Below, one piece after another: positions 35,125-44,095 of a stretch of 46,723 bases of DNA. The translations under genes and the position numbers were made by a program. The notes under the pieces were generated by a model. That model did no database searches. It had not been told where the DNA came from and was given only the letters and a program-made list of their open reading frames with translations. This DNA comes from REEB85 sp018971455 (GTDB lineage: Bacteria; Pseudomonadota; Alphaproteobacteria; Acetobacterales; Acetobacteraceae): contig JAGWNT010000020.1 in the NCBI GenBank assembly GCA_028871195.1, positions 1 to 46,723 of the forward strand. The letters run 5' to 3'. Positions within the stretch are counted from its first letter, which is position 1, and the number at the start of each line of letters is the position of its first letter.

Positions 35125-35133
35125 GGCAGGGGG

Positions 35134-36078
35134 ATGCGCGGCCATTTCGGCACCCGGGTGCTGCAGGTCATTCCCACGCTGCTGCTGGTCAGCATGCTGG
35201 TCTTCGGCCTGCAGCAGCTGATGCCGGGAGACCCCGCGCTGATCCTGGCCGGCGAGGAGCGGGACCCGGCCGTGCTGGCGCAGATCCGCGACCAGCTCTG
35301 GCTCGATCGCCCGGTGCCCATCCAGTACCTGCACTGGATGGGCGGCGTGCTGCACGGCAACCTCGGCTATTCGTGGCGCATCGGCCAGCCGGTGGCCCAG
35401 CTGGTCGGCGAGAAGCTGCCGGTGACGCTGCAACTTGCCGTCATGGCCTTCATCTTCGCCGTCTGCATCGGCGTGCCGATGGGGGTGCTCTCGGCGGTGA
35501 AGAAGAACACGGTCTGGGACTACCTGGCCAACGGCATCGGGCTGGCGGGCCTGTCCATTCCGACCTTCTGGCTCGGCATCATGCTGATCCTGCTGGTGTC
35601 GGTGAATCTCGGCTGGCTGCCACCCTCCGGCTATGTCGGCCTGTTCACCGACTGGCGGCAATCGCTGGCCACCACGGTGATGCCGGCCTTCGTGCTCGGC
35701 AACGCCATTGCCGCGGTGCTGATGCGCCACACCCGCAGCGCCATGCTCACCGCGCTCGAGCAGGATTACGTGCGCACCGCCCGCGCCAAGGGCGTGCGCG
35801 AGTGGCGCGTGGTGCTGCGCCACGCCCTGCGCAACGCCCTGGTGCCGGTGGTGACGCTGGGCGCGCTGGAACTCGGCACGCTGCTCTCCGGCGCCGTGCT
35901 GACCGAGCAGGTGTTCAGCATTCCCGGCTTCGGCAAGCTGATCGTCGATGCCGTCTTCAATCGCGACTATCCGGTGGTCCAGGGCGTCGTGCTGGTGACG
36001 GCGACGGTCTATGTCACGCTCAACCTCGTGGCCGACCTGCTGTACGTGCTGATCAACCCGAAGCTGCGCGCGGCATGA
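35134..36078 (+). CDS. ABC transporter permease, DppB type
   Basis: This is a 314-residue inner-membrane permease with about six membrane segments. It begins GTRVLQVIPTLLLVSMLVFGL and has the typical LMPGDPA loop after TM1. The EAA-like cytoplasmic loop YVRTARAKGVREWRVVLRHALRNAL (about residues 211-235) would contact the ATPase. The C-terminal FGKLIVDAVFNRDYPVVQG is the standard DppB ending. It starts 9 bp after the binding-protein gene and its stop overlaps the next gene as ATGA. Confidence 0.93.
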   Translation: MRGHFGTRVLQVIPTLLLVSMLVFGLQQLMPGDPALILAGEERDPAVLAQIRDQLWLDRPVPIQYLHWMGGVLHGNLGYSWRIGQPVAQLVGEKLPVTLQLAVMAFIFAVCIGVPMGVLSAVKKNTVWDYLANGIGLAGLSIPTFWLGIMLILLVSVNLGWLPPSGYVGLFTDWRQSLATTVMPAFVLGNAIAAVLMRHTRSAMLTALEQDYVRTARAKGVREWRVVLRHALRNALVPVVTLGALELGTLLSGAVLTEQVFSIPGFGKLIVDAVFNRDYPVVQGVVLVTATVYVTLNLVADLLYVLINPKLRAA

Positions 36079-36962
36079 GCGCCTCGGCCCTGCCATCGCC
36101 GCGCAAGCTGGCCGGCACCTCGGCGCAAAGTCCGGCGCGGCTCGCCTGGGCGCGCTTCCGCCGCCGCCGCGCGGCGGTGCTGGGGCTGGGCGTGGTGACG
36201 GTGTTCCTGCTGGTGGCGATCTTCGCGCCGCTGATCGCCTCCTACGATCCCATCGCCACCAGCTGGTCGCTGATCCGCAAGGCGCCGAGCTGGGCGCATT
36301 GGATGGGCACGGACGAGAACGGCCGCGACGTGCTGAGCCGGGTGGTCTTCGGCGCCCAGGCGAGCATGCTGGCCGGCGTCGTCTCGGTGTCCATCGCCGC
36401 CGGTATCGGCGTGCCGACCGGCCTGCTGGCGGGCTTCGCCGGCGGCGTCACCGACGGCGTGCTCGGCCGCATCGTCGATGCCATGCTGGCGGTGCCGTTC
36501 CTGATCCTGGCGATCGCGCTGGCGGCCTTCCTCGGCCCCAGCCTGCAGAACGCGATGATCGCCATCGGCGTCACCGCCGCCCCGGTCTTCATGCGCGTCG
36601 CCCGCGGTGCGGCGATGGATGCCAGCACGAATGAATATGTCGAGGCCGCAAGAGCCCTTGGCAACCCGCCCTGGCGCGTGGCCGTGCGCCACGTGCTGCC
36701 CAACATCGTGCCGCCGGTGCTGGTGCAGGCCACGCTCGCGATCGCCACGGCCATCATCGCCGAGGCCAGCCTGTCCTTCCTCGGCCTCGGCCAGCAACCC
36801 CCCGCACCCTCCTGGGGCAGCATGCTGAACTCCGCCCAGCGCTTCCTCGATCAGGCGCCGTGGCTGGCCATCTTCCCGGGTGTTGCGATCTTTCTCGTCG
36901 TGCTGAGCTTCAACCTGGTCGGCGACGGGCTGCGCGATGCGCTCGACCCGCGGGCGAAGTAG
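36075..36962 (+). CDS. ABC transporter permease, DppC type
   Basis: This is a 295-residue second permease of the importer. A cytoplasmic N-terminal tail is followed by RRRRAAVLGLGVVTVFLLVA, then HWMGTDENGRDVLSRVVFG, diagnostic of DppC-type permeases. The EAA loop is EYVEAARALGNPPWRVAVRH, and EASLSFLGLGQQPPAPSWG closes the family pattern. It overlaps the preceding gene by 4 bp. No ATP-binding subunit follows: the next gene, 18 bp on, is on the other strand. The ATPases must be supplied from elsewhere. Confidence 0.93.
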   Translation: MSASALPSPRKLAGTSAQSPARLAWARFRRRRAAVLGLGVVTVFLLVAIFAPLIASYDPIATSWSLIRKAPSWAHWMGTDENGRDVLSRVVFGAQASMLAGVVSVSIAAGIGVPTGLLAGFAGGVTDGVLGRIVDAMLAVPFLILAIALAAFLGPSLQNAMIAIGVTAAPVFMRVARGAAMDASTNEYVEAARALGNPPWRVAVRHVLPNIVPPVLVQATLAIATAIIAEASLSFLGLGQQPPAPSWGSMLNSAQRFLDQAPWLAIFPGVAIFLVVLSFNLVGDGLRDALDPRAK

Positions 36963-36980
36963 GCCAACCGCCCGCGCCGT

Positions 36981-37373
36981 TCAGTGGAACTGCCAGCGGC
37001 GGAGAATGGCGCGGTGGGCGGAGGCGTAGTTCCACACGTAGAGGATGACCGTCACGATCGGCGTGGCCACGGCCACCGGCAGGCCGGCGCCGCTGCAGAA
37101 CATCGCCATTAGGGCAAAGGAAATCGGGAACCCGACCGCGACCCCGGAGGCGAACCGCACGAAATCGCGGACGGCATAGGCCTCGCGGAAGGTGAAGCGG
37201 GCGTGCAGCATGTAGCCGAGCGGCGTCACCAGGGCGAATGACACGAACAGCATCGCCATGTAGTTGATGCCCGCCCGGTCACCCAGGATCATCACCGCAT
37301 TGTGCGTCAGGGCACAGATCGCGCCGATGGCGGTGTAGCGCACGGTCCGCCCGGCGGCATGGCGCGATATCAT
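36981..37373 (-). CDS. GtrA family membrane protein
   Basis: This is a 130-residue protein with four membrane segments, beginning VRYTAIGAICALTHNAVMIL and ending YVWNYASAHRAIL; the central TPLGYMLHARFTF is the conserved GtrA loop. GtrA proteins are thought to flip undecaprenyl-phosphate-linked glucose to the periplasm. It is the last gene of a minus-strand group with a GtrB-like GT2 and a multi-membrane glycosyltransferase, the three parts of a Gtr cassette. A 76-bp gap with no recognised feature separates it from the upstream GT2. Confidence 0.88.
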   Translation of the reverse strand: MISRHAAGRTVRYTAIGAICALTHNAVMILGDRAGINYMAMLFVSFALVTPLGYMLHARFTFREAYAVRDFVRFASGVAVGFPISFALMAMFCSGAGLPVAVATPIVTVILYVWNYASAHRAILRRWQFH

Positions 37374-37449
37374 GGCAGCACCGCGTGGGGCGGGCCGCCC
37401 GCCAGTGCCGCCCCTCCGCCAATGGCGTTGGCCTGGCCTGCGCCCATGG

Positions 37450-38406
37450 TCAGAGCCCGCCCGCCAGCCGGGCGCGCAGCCGCGGCGTCACCCGATCGAC
37501 GATCCGCGAATCACGCAGGTAGCGATGCATGCCCGCGGGCCCGAGCCGCAGCAGCGCGCAGGCGGCATGCATGAGGGCGCCGAAATGCCCGCCGGCGGCG
37601 GCGGCGAGGGCGGCATTGACCGCGATCGAGGCCCGGCCGGTGCGCCCGACGATCCCGGAACGATCGCCAAGTCCGGGCAGATGCCGCTCCAGCACGATGC
37701 GCATCTGGCCTGCGAAATCATCACGCTCGCGGCTGCCGGACATGGTCAGGGAGCCGCCATGGATGCGAAATGCCGTGGTGACGGCATCGTGATGGCGAAC
37801 CGGGCCGATCGCCGTGAGCTTCAGCCAGATATCCCAATCGGCCGTGTACCAGAGATCGGGGTCCAATCCGCCGCAGGCGAGCCATGCATCTTTGCGGAAC
37901 ACCGGCGCCGGCGCCGCGACGAAGTTCTGCACCAGCAGCCGCTCCGTCACCATGGCGGAGGGGATTTCGCGGTTGGCCGGCAACGGGCAGCGCCACAGGC
38001 CCAGGGTTCTGCCCGCCTGATCGATGATCGCGCTCGGCGCGAGATGCAGCGCGGCCCCGGGTGCCGCGCCGATCCAGGCCCGCACGGCGGCGGCGCGTCC
38101 GGACAGCCACAGATCATCCTGATGCAGCCAGCAGACATGCTCCGCCGCCGCCGCCTCGACGCCGAGATTGGTCTTGGCGGGCCACATCCGGGTATCGGCG
38201 CACGCGACGATGCGCAGCCGCAGGCGTCCGCCATAGGACCTGACGATGTCGAGCGTTGCCGGCGTCGGGCTGCTGTCGAGGACGATGAGTTCGATCCCGT
38301 CATCCGCCTCGGCGGCGAGCGAGCGCAGCGTCGCGTCGATCCAGCGCTCGCCGCCATGCGTCGGCATGATCACGCTCAGCCAGGGCGGGAGCGCCGGCGC
38401 GGTCAT
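37450..38406 (-). CDS. Glycosyltransferase family 2
   Basis: This is a 318-residue GT-A fold enzyme. LSVIMPTHGGERWIDATLRSL is the nucleotide-binding start, VCWLHQDDLW contains the metal-binding DxD-like motif, and CGGLDPDLWYTADWDIWLKL is the acceptor-side segment common in O-antigen transferases (about residues 180-200). There are no membrane segments. ATG at 38406 overlaps the previous stop as ATGA; a GTG two codons upstream is also in frame. It is probably cytoplasmic and acts with the neighbouring membrane genes; the sugar is unknown. Confidence 0.88.
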   Translation of the reverse strand: MTAPALPPWLSVIMPTHGGERWIDATLRSLAAEADDGIELIVLDSSPTPATLDIVRSYGGRLRLRIVACADTRMWPAKTNLGVEAAAAEHVCWLHQDDLWLSGRAAAVRAWIGAAPGAALHLAPSAIIDQAGRTLGLWRCPLPANREIPSAMVTERLLVQNFVAAPAPVFRKDAWLACGGLDPDLWYTADWDIWLKLTAIGPVRHHDAVTTAFRIHGGSLTMSGSRERDDFAGQMRIVLERHLPGLGDRSGIVGRTGRASIAVNAALAAAAGGHFGALMHAACALLRLGPAGMHRYLRDSRIVDRVTPRLRARLAGGL

Positions 38407-40040
38407 GGGCACGCCACCGGCAGCAGATGGCCCGGCGCCAGCCAGCGGAGCACCAGGCGCCCGTTCAGCCGGCAGGCCCGCGCCACCGCGTCCGGCAGAT
38501 CGGCCCGGCCGAAAAGCGTTCGGGCCTGGTAGCCGGCCAGATTGCGCGTGAAATCACGACTGCCGGCCGCGATGCCGTGCGCTTGCCACGGCCAGATGCG
38601 CAGCGAGCGGCTGGGAACCAGAATGATGGCCGGCGCCGCCGGGTGCGGGCCGGTGAAGACGGCGCGGCGGGCGGCGATGTAGCTGTGCGTGCTCGCCAGC
38701 AGCACGAAGAAGGCCGCCGTCGCCGTCAGCAGGCACGCCGTGGCCAGCCGCTCGAAGGCCACCCGCCGGCCGAACAGATGCAGGGTGCCCGCCTCGTCGA
38801 TCAGCGCGGTGACGATCGTCAGGCTGGCGAACGGCCAGGCCCAGAACCAGTAGCGCGGCCCGTACTGGTGACCGCCGGTGAAGGGCACGAAGGAATAGAA
38901 CATCACCGCGAGCGGCAGCAGAAGATCGAAGAACCGGCAGGTTCGCCGCCGCACCTTCAGCACCAGGCCGGCGACCGACAGCACCAGCACCGGCAGCCCG
39001 CCGAACTGGGCCAGATCGCCGAGCCAGTAGAGATCGAGAAGGGCGGCCCGCGTCGCCAGCAGCGCCGCACCTGGCAGCGCCAGCGCGTCGGGAGACGCCC
39101 AGGTGGATGTCAGCTGCAACGGATTGCCGGTGATGGCCGCGTCGTAAAGCCCCAGGGCCACGACGAAGGGCAGCATACCCAGCACGACCACGATGCCGTC
39201 GCCCACGGCGCGCAGCCGCCGCTTGGCCAGCCGGTCGATGGCATAGGCCAGAACCGCCACCGCCGCCACGTCATAGCGGGTCAACAGCAGAACCCCGAAC
39301 ATCGCGCCGATCAGCAGCTTGTTGCCGATGCCCGGGCGCGTCTCGTCGCCCAGCTGCGCCCAGATGATGCCGCCGACCAGTGCCGCCGCCATGGTCTGCG
39401 GAAAGACGGAGCCGCCGAGAAACAGGGTGAACGGCGTCAGCAGCACCAGCGCAAGGGCCGGCTTCCTCATGGCGGGAGCGACGCCCAGGCGGCGGAACGC
39501 CCCCAGCAGGGCGCAGCCCAGCAGGACCGTCAGCAAGGGATTGACCAGCCACACCGCGCCGATGGCGCGGAACGGCGCCAGCAGGGCCGACCAGGCCGGC
39601 GGGTAGGGGCTGAAGGTCACGACGTTCCTGACCAGCAAATGGTTGGCGCCGAACAGCGCCGGGTCGGGCGGTGGCGGGCCGACGAGATGGCCGGCGCGGA
39701 ACATATCGGCCAGGACGATGTAGCTGTACTCGTCACCCGAATTCGGCCACGACACGCCGCCCAGCCAGCCGGCGACCAGGCAGCCGAGGAATGCCAACCC
39801 GATCGCGACACCCTCCTGCCGCCAGGGCAAGGGCGGCAGCGTCCTCGCGCCGTCGAGCGCCACCCCCAGCACGAGCAGTCCGGCCGCGAGCCGCATCGCG
39901 TCCATGGCCGGTTCGACCGCGCCGACAATGGACGGCGCGCGGGTCTCGCTCATGGCGATCAGCGCGCCCGCCACCAGCAGCAGCGCGCGATGCCACCCTC
40001 CTCGCCGGGCGGAGCCAGCCTCCACCCCGGCCAGCATCAT
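38403..40040 (-). CDS. Multi-pass membrane glycosyltransferase (GT39/ArnT/GtrC-like)
   Basis: This is a 545-residue integral membrane protein with about ten to eleven hydrophobic segments. An early luminal loop carries SGDEYSYIVLADMF (about residues 97-110), whose acidic pair fits the catalytic loop of lipid-phosphate-sugar-dependent GT-C enzymes. TFSPYPPAWSALLAPF, GGHQYGPRYWFWAWP and a C-terminal soluble part follow. Such enzymes move a sugar from a polyprenyl-phosphate carrier onto glycan, lipid or protein outside the membrane. The ATG at 40040 overlaps the upstream stop as ATGA. The acceptor is not determined. Confidence 0.82.
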   Translation of the reverse strand: MMLAGVEAGSARRGGWHRALLLVAGALIAMSETRAPSIVGAVEPAMDAMRLAAGLLVLGVALDGARTLPPLPWRQEGVAIGLAFLGCLVAGWLGGVSWPNSGDEYSYIVLADMFRAGHLVGPPPPDPALFGANHLLVRNVVTFSPYPPAWSALLAPFRAIGAVWLVNPLLTVLLGCALLGAFRRLGVAPAMRKPALALVLLTPFTLFLGGSVFPQTMAAALVGGIIWAQLGDETRPGIGNKLLIGAMFGVLLLTRYDVAAVAVLAYAIDRLAKRRLRAVGDGIVVVLGMLPFVVALGLYDAAITGNPLQLTSTWASPDALALPGAALLATRAALLDLYWLGDLAQFGGLPVLVLSVAGLVLKVRRRTCRFFDLLLPLAVMFYSFVPFTGGHQYGPRYWFWAWPFASLTIVTALIDEAGTLHLFGRRVAFERLATACLLTATAAFFVLLASTHSYIAARRAVFTGPHPAAPAIILVPSRSLRIWPWQAHGIAAGSRDFTRNLAGYQARTLFGRADLPDAVARACRLNGRLVLRWLAPGHLLPVACP

Positions 40041-41221
40041 GGCCGCGCGCTCACGCTCCCCCCCGTCCGGCGCATGCCCAGAAGCGCCATGAACATCGCG
40101 CCGTACGCGGCCTGCACCGACAGCAGCATCACCGTCGCCGCCGGGATCACGAAGCGCATGCTGTGGGAGGGATCCAGCGCATGAAATCCCTGGCCGCCCC
40201 AGTCGATGACGGAGGCGACGGCGATCAGTACGCCGAGCACGAACACCTCCAGGCTGACCACCAGCACGCGCTCCAGCGTCACGCGCCGCAGCGCGCGCTC
40301 GAAGAGGGGGTTGGGCGGGATGATGCCCTCCCGCGTTCCATGGATGGTTGCGCAGACCCAGAAGATCATCGACTGCCAGCCGATGATCGTCGCAGCCGCC
40401 GCATACATCAGCGTATTGATGTCCAGTCCGACGCGGCCGATCATCACCGGGCCGGCCAGCAGCCGCAGCATGGCGAGCAGGCCGGCGGCGAACAGGAACG
40501 CGCCCGGATAGAAGAACAGGCCGCGCGGGCTGAACAGGAACAACAGGCGCAGATGGCGCCAGCCATCGCGCCAGCTGCGCAGATGCGGCGCGCGATCCCG
40601 CCCGTCCGGCGCCAGCGAGGTCGGCACCTCGGCAATGCGCAGCCGGGCCAGGGTGGCGCGGACGACCATTTCGCTGGCGAACTCCATGCCCGGCGAGATG
40701 AGGTCGAGCTGGAGAATCGCATCGCGCTCGAAGCCGCGCAGGCCGCAATGGAAATCCCGGCACGGGCTGCGGAACAGCATGCGCCCCACCGCGGTCAGCA
40801 CCGGGTTGCCGAGGTAGCGGTGCAGGGCCGGCATCGCGCCGGCCTGGATGCCGCCGGCGAAACGGTTGCCCATGACCAGCTGCGCGCCCTCGCGAAGCCG
40901 TGCGAGGAACAGGTCGAGCCGGCTGAAATCATAGCTGTCGTCGCTGTCGCCCATCACCACGAAGCGTCCGCGCGCGGCCCGGATGCCGGCCATCAGCGCG
41001 CTGCCATAGCCCTTTTCATCGACCGCGATCACCCGCGCGCCGAGGCACCGCGCCACATCCTGCGACCCGTCGGTGCTGCCGTTATCGGCGATGAGCACCT
41101 CGCCCAGCACGCCGGCGCGCTCGAGAAAACCCCACGCCTTGGCGATGCACGCGGGCAGGGTGCGCGCCTCGTTCAGGCACGGCATCAGGATGGTCAGCTC
41201 CAGCTCGTGCCGGGCCTGCAT
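40037..41221 (-). CDS. Glycosyltransferase family 2, DPM1/GtrB-like, with C-terminal membrane segments
   Basis: This is a protein of about 394 residues. The catalytic part has LTILMPCLNEARTLPACI, VLIADNGSTDGSQD, GDSDDSYDFSRLDLFL and MGNRFAGG, the pattern of polyprenyl-phosphate sugar synthases. FHCGLRGFERDAILQLDL is typical of bacterial DPM1-like enzymes. The C-terminal 170 residues hold about four membrane segments. The start is uncertain: ATG 41221 gives MQARHELELTILMP, while in-frame ATG 41260 and GTG 41308 also exist. It leads the operon that ends with the GtrA-like gene. Confidence 0.88.
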   Translation of the reverse strand: MQARHELELTILMPCLNEARTLPACIAKAWGFLERAGVLGEVLIADNGSTDGSQDVARCLGARVIAVDEKGYGSALMAGIRAARGRFVVMGDSDDSYDFSRLDLFLARLREGAQLVMGNRFAGGIQAGAMPALHRYLGNPVLTAVGRMLFRSPCRDFHCGLRGFERDAILQLDLISPGMEFASEMVVRATLARLRIAEVPTSLAPDGRDRAPHLRSWRDGWRHLRLLFLFSPRGLFFYPGAFLFAAGLLAMLRLLAGPVMIGRVGLDINTLMYAAAATIIGWQSMIFWVCATIHGTREGIIPPNPLFERALRRVTLERVLVVSLEVFVLGVLIAVASVIDWGGQGFHALDPSHSMRFVIPAATVMLLSVQAAYGAMFMALLGMRRTGGSVSARP

Positions 41222-41370
41222 CGCGGGGATTTCTCCCCGGTCCAACGCGTGGAGCAGCATGATGGCGCGGTCCCCTGTCCATAGCCGATGCGCAGATCGG
41301 AGCCGCACAAGACCGCAGCCATCATCAAGCCGGTGTTAAGCCCGCCACGCCGGGGGCGCGGGCTGCGGGT

Positions 41371-42300
41371 TCACCTCTCGCCCTTCTTCTGCGCCAGCAC
41401 ACCCATCAGCCGCCGGTCCCGCCATGCCTGGCGGGCGGCGTGCTCCGTCATCGGCAGCACGGCCCGCCGTGCGGCGTGCACGTCGCCCACCAGCTCCGGC
41501 GTCATGTCGCATGGCGTCATCTCGGCCTGCACCTGGGCGTAGAGCGCCCCGTAGCGGGCCATGTAGTCCTCCACCCCGCCCGGCGCGTTGAGGTCGATGG
41601 TCTCGAACGGGCCCATGAACGACCAGCGCAGCCCCAGCCCGTGCTTCACCGTGGCGTCGAGATCCTCCGGCGAGACCACGCCGTCGGCCACCAGGCGGAA
41701 CGCCTCGGCGACCAGCGCGATTTGCAGGCGATTGAGCACGAACCCGGCCACCTCGCGCTTCACCGTCGCCGGCACCTGGCCGGCGCGCTGCATCAGCGCC
41801 CGCGTGCGCGCCACCACCGCCTCCTCCGTCCAGGGTGCGGGGCACAGCTCCACCACCGGCACCAGATAGGGCGGATTGACCGGGTGGGCGACCAGGCAGC
41901 GCCCTCGGCCGCGCAGGCCCTCGGTGAAGGCGCTGGCCGGGATCCCGCTCGTCGAGCTGGCGAGCACCATGCCGGGCGGCGCCAGCGCATCGAGCTCGGC
42001 GAACAGCGCCCGCTTCGCCTCCACCCGCTCCGGCCCGTTCTCCTGCACGTGCACGGCGCCGGCGAGGCAGGCGGCCAGCGTCCCGGCGGGCGTGATGCGC
42101 GCCAGCACCGCCTCCGGCGCGTCATCCAGCAGGCCGGCCGCGCGCAGCTCCGGCAGGCGCTCGGCGATGAAGCCGTGCGCGGCGCCCGTCGCCGCCGCGT
42201 CGCGGTCCCAGATCGCCACGTCGAAACCGGCGCGCGCGAACACGATCGCCCAGGCCCGCCCGATCAGGCCGGCGCCGACGACAGCAATTTTCTCGCTCAT
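41371..42300 (-). CDS. 3-hydroxyacyl-CoA dehydrogenase family protein (lambda-crystallin / L-gulonate dehydrogenase-like)
   Basis: This is a 309-residue NAD-dependent oxidoreductase. The dinucleotide motif is VVGAGLIGRAWA (GxGxxG at 9-14). VHVQENGPERVEAK, ASSTSGIPAS and VAHPVNPPYLVPVVEL (His139) are the family's NAD and active-site blocks; the C-terminal helical domain begins at REVAGFVLNRLQ. The HPVNPP block fits the short lambda-crystallin-like branch that acts on L-gulonate or hydroxyacids better than fatty-acid HAD. It is divergent from a D-2-hydroxyacid dehydrogenase with 110 bp between them, so the two may share regulation. The substrate is not known. Confidence 0.86.
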   Translation of the reverse strand: MSEKIAVVGAGLIGRAWAIVFARAGFDVAIWDRDAAATGAAHGFIAERLPELRAAGLLDDAPEAVLARITPAGTLAACLAGAVHVQENGPERVEAKRALFAELDALAPPGMVLASSTSGIPASAFTEGLRGRGRCLVAHPVNPPYLVPVVELCPAPWTEEAVVARTRALMQRAGQVPATVKREVAGFVLNRLQIALVAEAFRLVADGVVSPEDLDATVKHGLGLRWSFMGPFETIDLNAPGGVEDYMARYGALYAQVQAEMTPCDMTPELVGDVHAARRAVLPMTEHAARQAWRDRRLMGVLAQKKGER

Positions 42301-42410
42301 TTGCGCTCCTCCGTCGGCGCGATCTCACCACCCCGCCATTGGCCGCGCAACCTTGCGCCCGGACGATTCCCGCCGCACCCTGCCGGCCTGGCGGGGCAGG
42401 GGAGGCGTGC

Positions 42411-43376
42411 ATGGTCAAGGTCGCGGTACTCGATGACTGGCAAGGTGTCGCGGAATCGCTGATCGACTGGCAGGCCCTGCGCGCGCGCGCCGAGCTCACC
42501 TTCTTCCGCGCTCCGCTCGGCGATGCCGAGGCGGTGGTCGCGGCGCTGGCCGATTACGACATCATCCTGGCGATGCGCGAGCGGACGCCGCTGCCCGGTG
42601 CGGTGATCAACCGGCTGGCGAAGCTGCGCCTGATCAGCTTCACCGGCCCGCGCAACGCTGCCATCGACACGGCCGCCTGCGCGGCACGCGGCATCACCGT
42701 GTGCAACACGCAAAGCGCCCGTTCCTCGCACGCCACCGCCGAACTCGCCCTCGGCCTGCTGCTATCCGCCGCCCGCCGCCTGCCCCAGGGCGATGCCGCC
42801 CTGCGCAGCGGCGCCTTCCAGGAACACGTCGCCCCCGGCATCGAGCTCGCCGGCCGCACCCTCGGCGTCATCGGCCTCGGCCGCATCGGTGCGCGCATGG
42901 CCGGCTACGGCCGCGCCCTCGGCATGCAGGTGCTTGCCTGGAGCCAGAACCTCACCGATGCCCGCGCCGCCGAACAGGGCGTGACGCGCGTCACCAAGGA
43001 GGAGCTGCTCGCCCGCGCCGATGCCATCAGCCTGCACCTGGTGCTGTCCGATCGCTCCCGCGGCGTCATCGCGGCGGAGGACATCGCGCGCATGAAGGCG
43101 GGCGCGATCCTGATCAACACCTCCCGCGCGCCGCTGATCGACCAGCCCGCCCTGCTCGCCGCCCTGCGCGCCGGCCGTATCACCGCGGCCCTCGACGTCT
43201 ATGACGAGGAGCCGCTGCCGCGCACCCATCCGCTGCGCACCGCGCCGAACACCGTGCTCTCGCCGCATCTGGGCTACGTCACGCAGGAGAACATGACCGA
43301 TTTCTACCGCGACGCGGCGGAGAACATCGTCGCCTGGATCGACGGCAAGCCCATCCGCGTCGTCGCACCGGCCTAG
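42411..43376 (+). CDS. D-2-hydroxyacid dehydrogenase family protein
   Basis: This is a 321-residue NAD-dependent dehydrogenase of the D-isomer family. GLGRIG (155-160) is the NAD motif. The catalytic triad is visible as Arg239 in NTSRAPL, Glu267 in DVYDEEPLP and His286 in SPHLGYVT. The N-terminal half holds FTGPRNAAIDTAAC and NTQSARSSHATAELAL. GGGGAGG lies about 6 bases before the ATG at 42411. Family members reduce 2-keto acids (glyoxylate, hydroxypyruvate, phosphohydroxypyruvate); the lack of a C-terminal ACT domain argues against a long SerA. The gene is divergent from the hydroxyacyl-CoA dehydrogenase-like gene. Confidence 0.9.
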   Translation: MVKVAVLDDWQGVAESLIDWQALRARAELTFFRAPLGDAEAVVAALADYDIILAMRERTPLPGAVINRLAKLRLISFTGPRNAAIDTAACAARGITVCNTQSARSSHATAELALGLLLSAARRLPQGDAALRSGAFQEHVAPGIELAGRTLGVIGLGRIGARMAGYGRALGMQVLAWSQNLTDARAAEQGVTRVTKEELLARADAISLHLVLSDRSRGVIAAEDIARMKAGAILINTSRAPLIDQPALLAALRAGRITAALDVYDEEPLPRTHPLRTAPNTVLSPHLGYVTQENMTDFYRDAAENIVAWIDGKPIRVVAPA

Positions 43377-43406
43377 CGCCGGCGCGCGCGGCGAGCGGCG
43401 CCCGCC

Positions 43407-44027
43407 ATGCCCGGCGCGGATAGGGCCGTCTTCGACTGGCTTCCCCAGGCGATCCAGGCGGCCGCGCCGGCGCGCGATCTTGCCGCCGGCGACAGGCTGT
43501 TCCGCCAGAATGACGAGGCGCTCGCCATATTCGCGGTCGAACAAGGCCGACTGCGCCTGAGCCGGCATACCATCGACGGCCATGCGGTGGCGCTGCACAC
43601 GGCGCGAAAGGGCGAACTCTTCGCCGAGGCCGCGCTTTTTTCCGCCGCCTATCATTGCGATGCGGTCGCCATCACCGCCGCGCGCGTGCGCGCCTATCCA
43701 AAACACCAGCTCCTCGCGGCCTTTCGGCATGACCCCGCGCTGGCCGAGCGTTTCATGGCGGTGCTCGCGCGTCAGATTCACGCCCTGCGCGCCCGCCTGG
43801 AAGCACGCGACATCCGCTCTGCCCGCCAGCGCCTGCTGCACCACCTCGCGCTTGCCACGGGCGCCGACGGGCGGACCGTCGCGCTCGACGGCACCTTGAT
43901 GGACCTCGCGGCCGAAGTCGGCCTCAGCCATGAAGTCCTCTACCGCACGCTCGGGCAGCTTGAACGGGAGGGGCTGGTGGCGCGCCGGGCCGGCGCGATC
44001 ACGCTCCGCGCGGCCAAGCGGGTATGA
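43407..44027 (+). CDS. Crp/Fnr family transcriptional regulator (no Fe-S cysteines)
   Basis: This is a 206-residue regulator. The N-terminal cyclic-nucleotide-binding fold (about 20-110: LAAGDRLFRQNDEALAIFAVEQG, KGELFAEAALFS) is joined by a long helix to a winged helix (about 130-200), where MDLAAEVGLSHEVLYRTLGQL is the recognition region. Its sequence has no cysteines at all, so it cannot bind the Fe-S cluster of FNR, and it lacks the cAMP-binding residues of CRP; it may be a NnrR/Dnr-like or other sensor. An FNR-type palindrome overlaps its stop codon and lies upstream of a cytochrome c'-like gene, its probable target. Confidence 0.88.
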   Translation: MPGADRAVFDWLPQAIQAAAPARDLAAGDRLFRQNDEALAIFAVEQGRLRLSRHTIDGHAVALHTARKGELFAEAALFSAAYHCDAVAITAARVRAYPKHQLLAAFRHDPALAERFMAVLARQIHALRARLEARDIRSARQRLLHHLALATGADGRTVALDGTLMDLAAEVGLSHEVLYRTLGQLEREGLVARRAGAITLRAAKRV

Positions 44028-44064
44028 TTCAAATCATATCAGGGGGCGCCAACCCCACTAGGAT
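44023..44064 (+). promoter_or_regulatory. FNR-type box and activated promoter upstream of the cytochrome c'-like gene
   Basis: TATGATT-CA-AATCATA at 44023-44038 has perfect 7-bp arms; its core TGAT-N4-ATCA matches the FNR consensus TTGAT-N4-ATCAA except for the outermost base on each side. A -10-like TAGGAT is at 44059-44064, which places the box centre near -41.5, the class II activator position. It overlaps the stop codon of the regulator gene. Confidence 0.62.
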
Positions 44065-44095
44065 GGGCAGCCTGTGCAAGCCATCAGGGATGCCG

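Noticed and set aside
40041..40763. N-terminal extension of the membrane glycosyltransferase over the DPM-like gene
   Set aside because: The extra 241 codons lie antiphase over a real gene; the ATGA overlap at 40040 marks the true start.
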